Below, in pieces: positions 63,828 through 64,000 of a DNA stretch of 64,000 nt. Source of the DNA: Prevotella sp. Lineage in GTDB: Bacteria; Bacteroidota; Bacteroidia; Bacteroidales; Bacteroidaceae. Position numbers and translations under genes: made by a program. Position 1 is the stretch's first letter. Each line of letters starts with the position of its first letter. The stretch spans positions 124,001-188,000 of the forward strand of contig JAJPYN010000019.1 of NCBI GenBank assembly GCA_021204905.1, given 5' to 3'. The notes beneath the pieces were generated by a model. It saw only the letters and a program-made list of their open reading frames with translations, was not told the origin of the DNA and did no database searches.

Positions 63828-64000
63828 ATGTTTGAATACCTTGCAAACAACCTGTGGGCACTATGGCTTTGCGTCGCCGTGGTGTGCCTCATCATCGAGC
63901 TCACCTCGTTCGATTTCTACGTAACATGCTTCGCCATCGGAGCACTGGGCGGCTTGCTCGGCGCACTCCTCGGCCTGCCGCTGTGGGCGCAGGCATTGCT
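63828..64000 (+). CDS. NfeD-like membrane protein, 3' end cut by window edge
   Basis: The frame is open from the ATG at 63828 to the window end (57 codons): MFEYLANNLWALWLCVAV followed by IIELTSFDFYVTCFAIGALGG, two helices with the Glu/Phe pattern of the N-terminal NfeD region. NfeD proteins accompany SPFH/flotillin-type membrane proteins, which would be expected downstream. Not in the ORF track because of the edge. The family call is tentative with so little sequence. Confidence 0.6.
   Translation, partial: MFEYLANNLWALWLCVAVVCLIIELTSFDFYVTCFAIGALGGLLGALLGLPLWAQAL

Overview
The window reads as chromosomal DNA of a GC-rich member of the Bacteroidota, most likely Bacteroidales. The evidence is a SusC/SusD pair, an Omp28-family protein, several families largely confined to this phylum (DUF4302, DUF4369, DUF4954, DUF6029), and more than a dozen start regions with the Bacteroidetes -7 box TAnnTTTG, six of them with a TTTG -33 box 18-20 bp upstream. 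I could not fix the genus from sequence alone. No rRNA, CRISPR array, prophage, integrase or transposase gene was seen.

Layout. 1-5509 (minus): L-arabinose operon in the order transporter, araD, araA, araB; araB runs off the left edge. 5781-15282 (minus): a five-gene Sus-like uptake locus (SusC, SusD, HExxH lipoprotein, DUF4302 lipoprotein, secreted protein). 15731-26127 (plus): housekeeping genes (DivIC/FtsB-like, membrane protein, DUF4369 lipoprotein, pyrC, stand-alone MetH activation domain, plsC, a polyprenol-phosphate glycosyltransferase, mfd, a sodium/solute symporter). 26122-27470 (minus): trxB and rpmE2. 27834-31536 (plus): TlpA-like thioredoxin, DUF6029 barrel, Omp28-like lipoprotein and a secreted protein, closed by a terminator. 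31707-34747: M6 metalloprotease and TPR protein, overlapping by 4 bp. 34799-38097: serC, serA and DUF1015, a serine-synthesis unit. 38119-43244: YigZ, BadF-type kinase, hflX, DUF4954, guaD. 43251-45374 (minus): a lower-GC TonB-receptor-like barrel. 45443-48213: class I fumarase, tRNA-Lys and a low-GC stretch with a small unknown secreted protein. 48493-53401: an EF-G paralogue, hemW, a tyrosine phosphatase and a BASS transporter. 53743-64000: MBL hydrolase, ispE, Nudix, tRNA-Met, PBP1A, mutS2, a membrane-anchored nuclease, trmD, a secreted protein and a partial NfeD gene.

The most unusual signal is repetitive DNA at gene boundaries. First, short tandem arrays (unit 16-39 bp) sit on gene ends, and one unit of the array often is the annotated stop codon region (5781 gene, ftsB-like, pyrC, Omp28-like, nuclease) or the start codon region (16169 and 24709 genes). 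Second, a dispersed repeat with the core TTTATCTTAGTTGCTACT, often followed by GGTTCGTTTCAAC tails, occurs in five intergenic places in both orientations. One further copy lies inside the nuclease gene, where it encodes the linker between the membrane anchor and the catalytic domain; a 20-base piece also occurs inside hemW. I do not recognise either as a named repeat class.

Functionally, the arabinose and Sus loci bring nutrients in, serC-serA-DUF1015 makes serine, and the EF-G paralogue, which lacks the catalytic histidine, resembles the GTPase-deficient EF-G2 known from gut Bacteroides under carbon limitation. Gene calls rest on motif recognition; no database searches were run.
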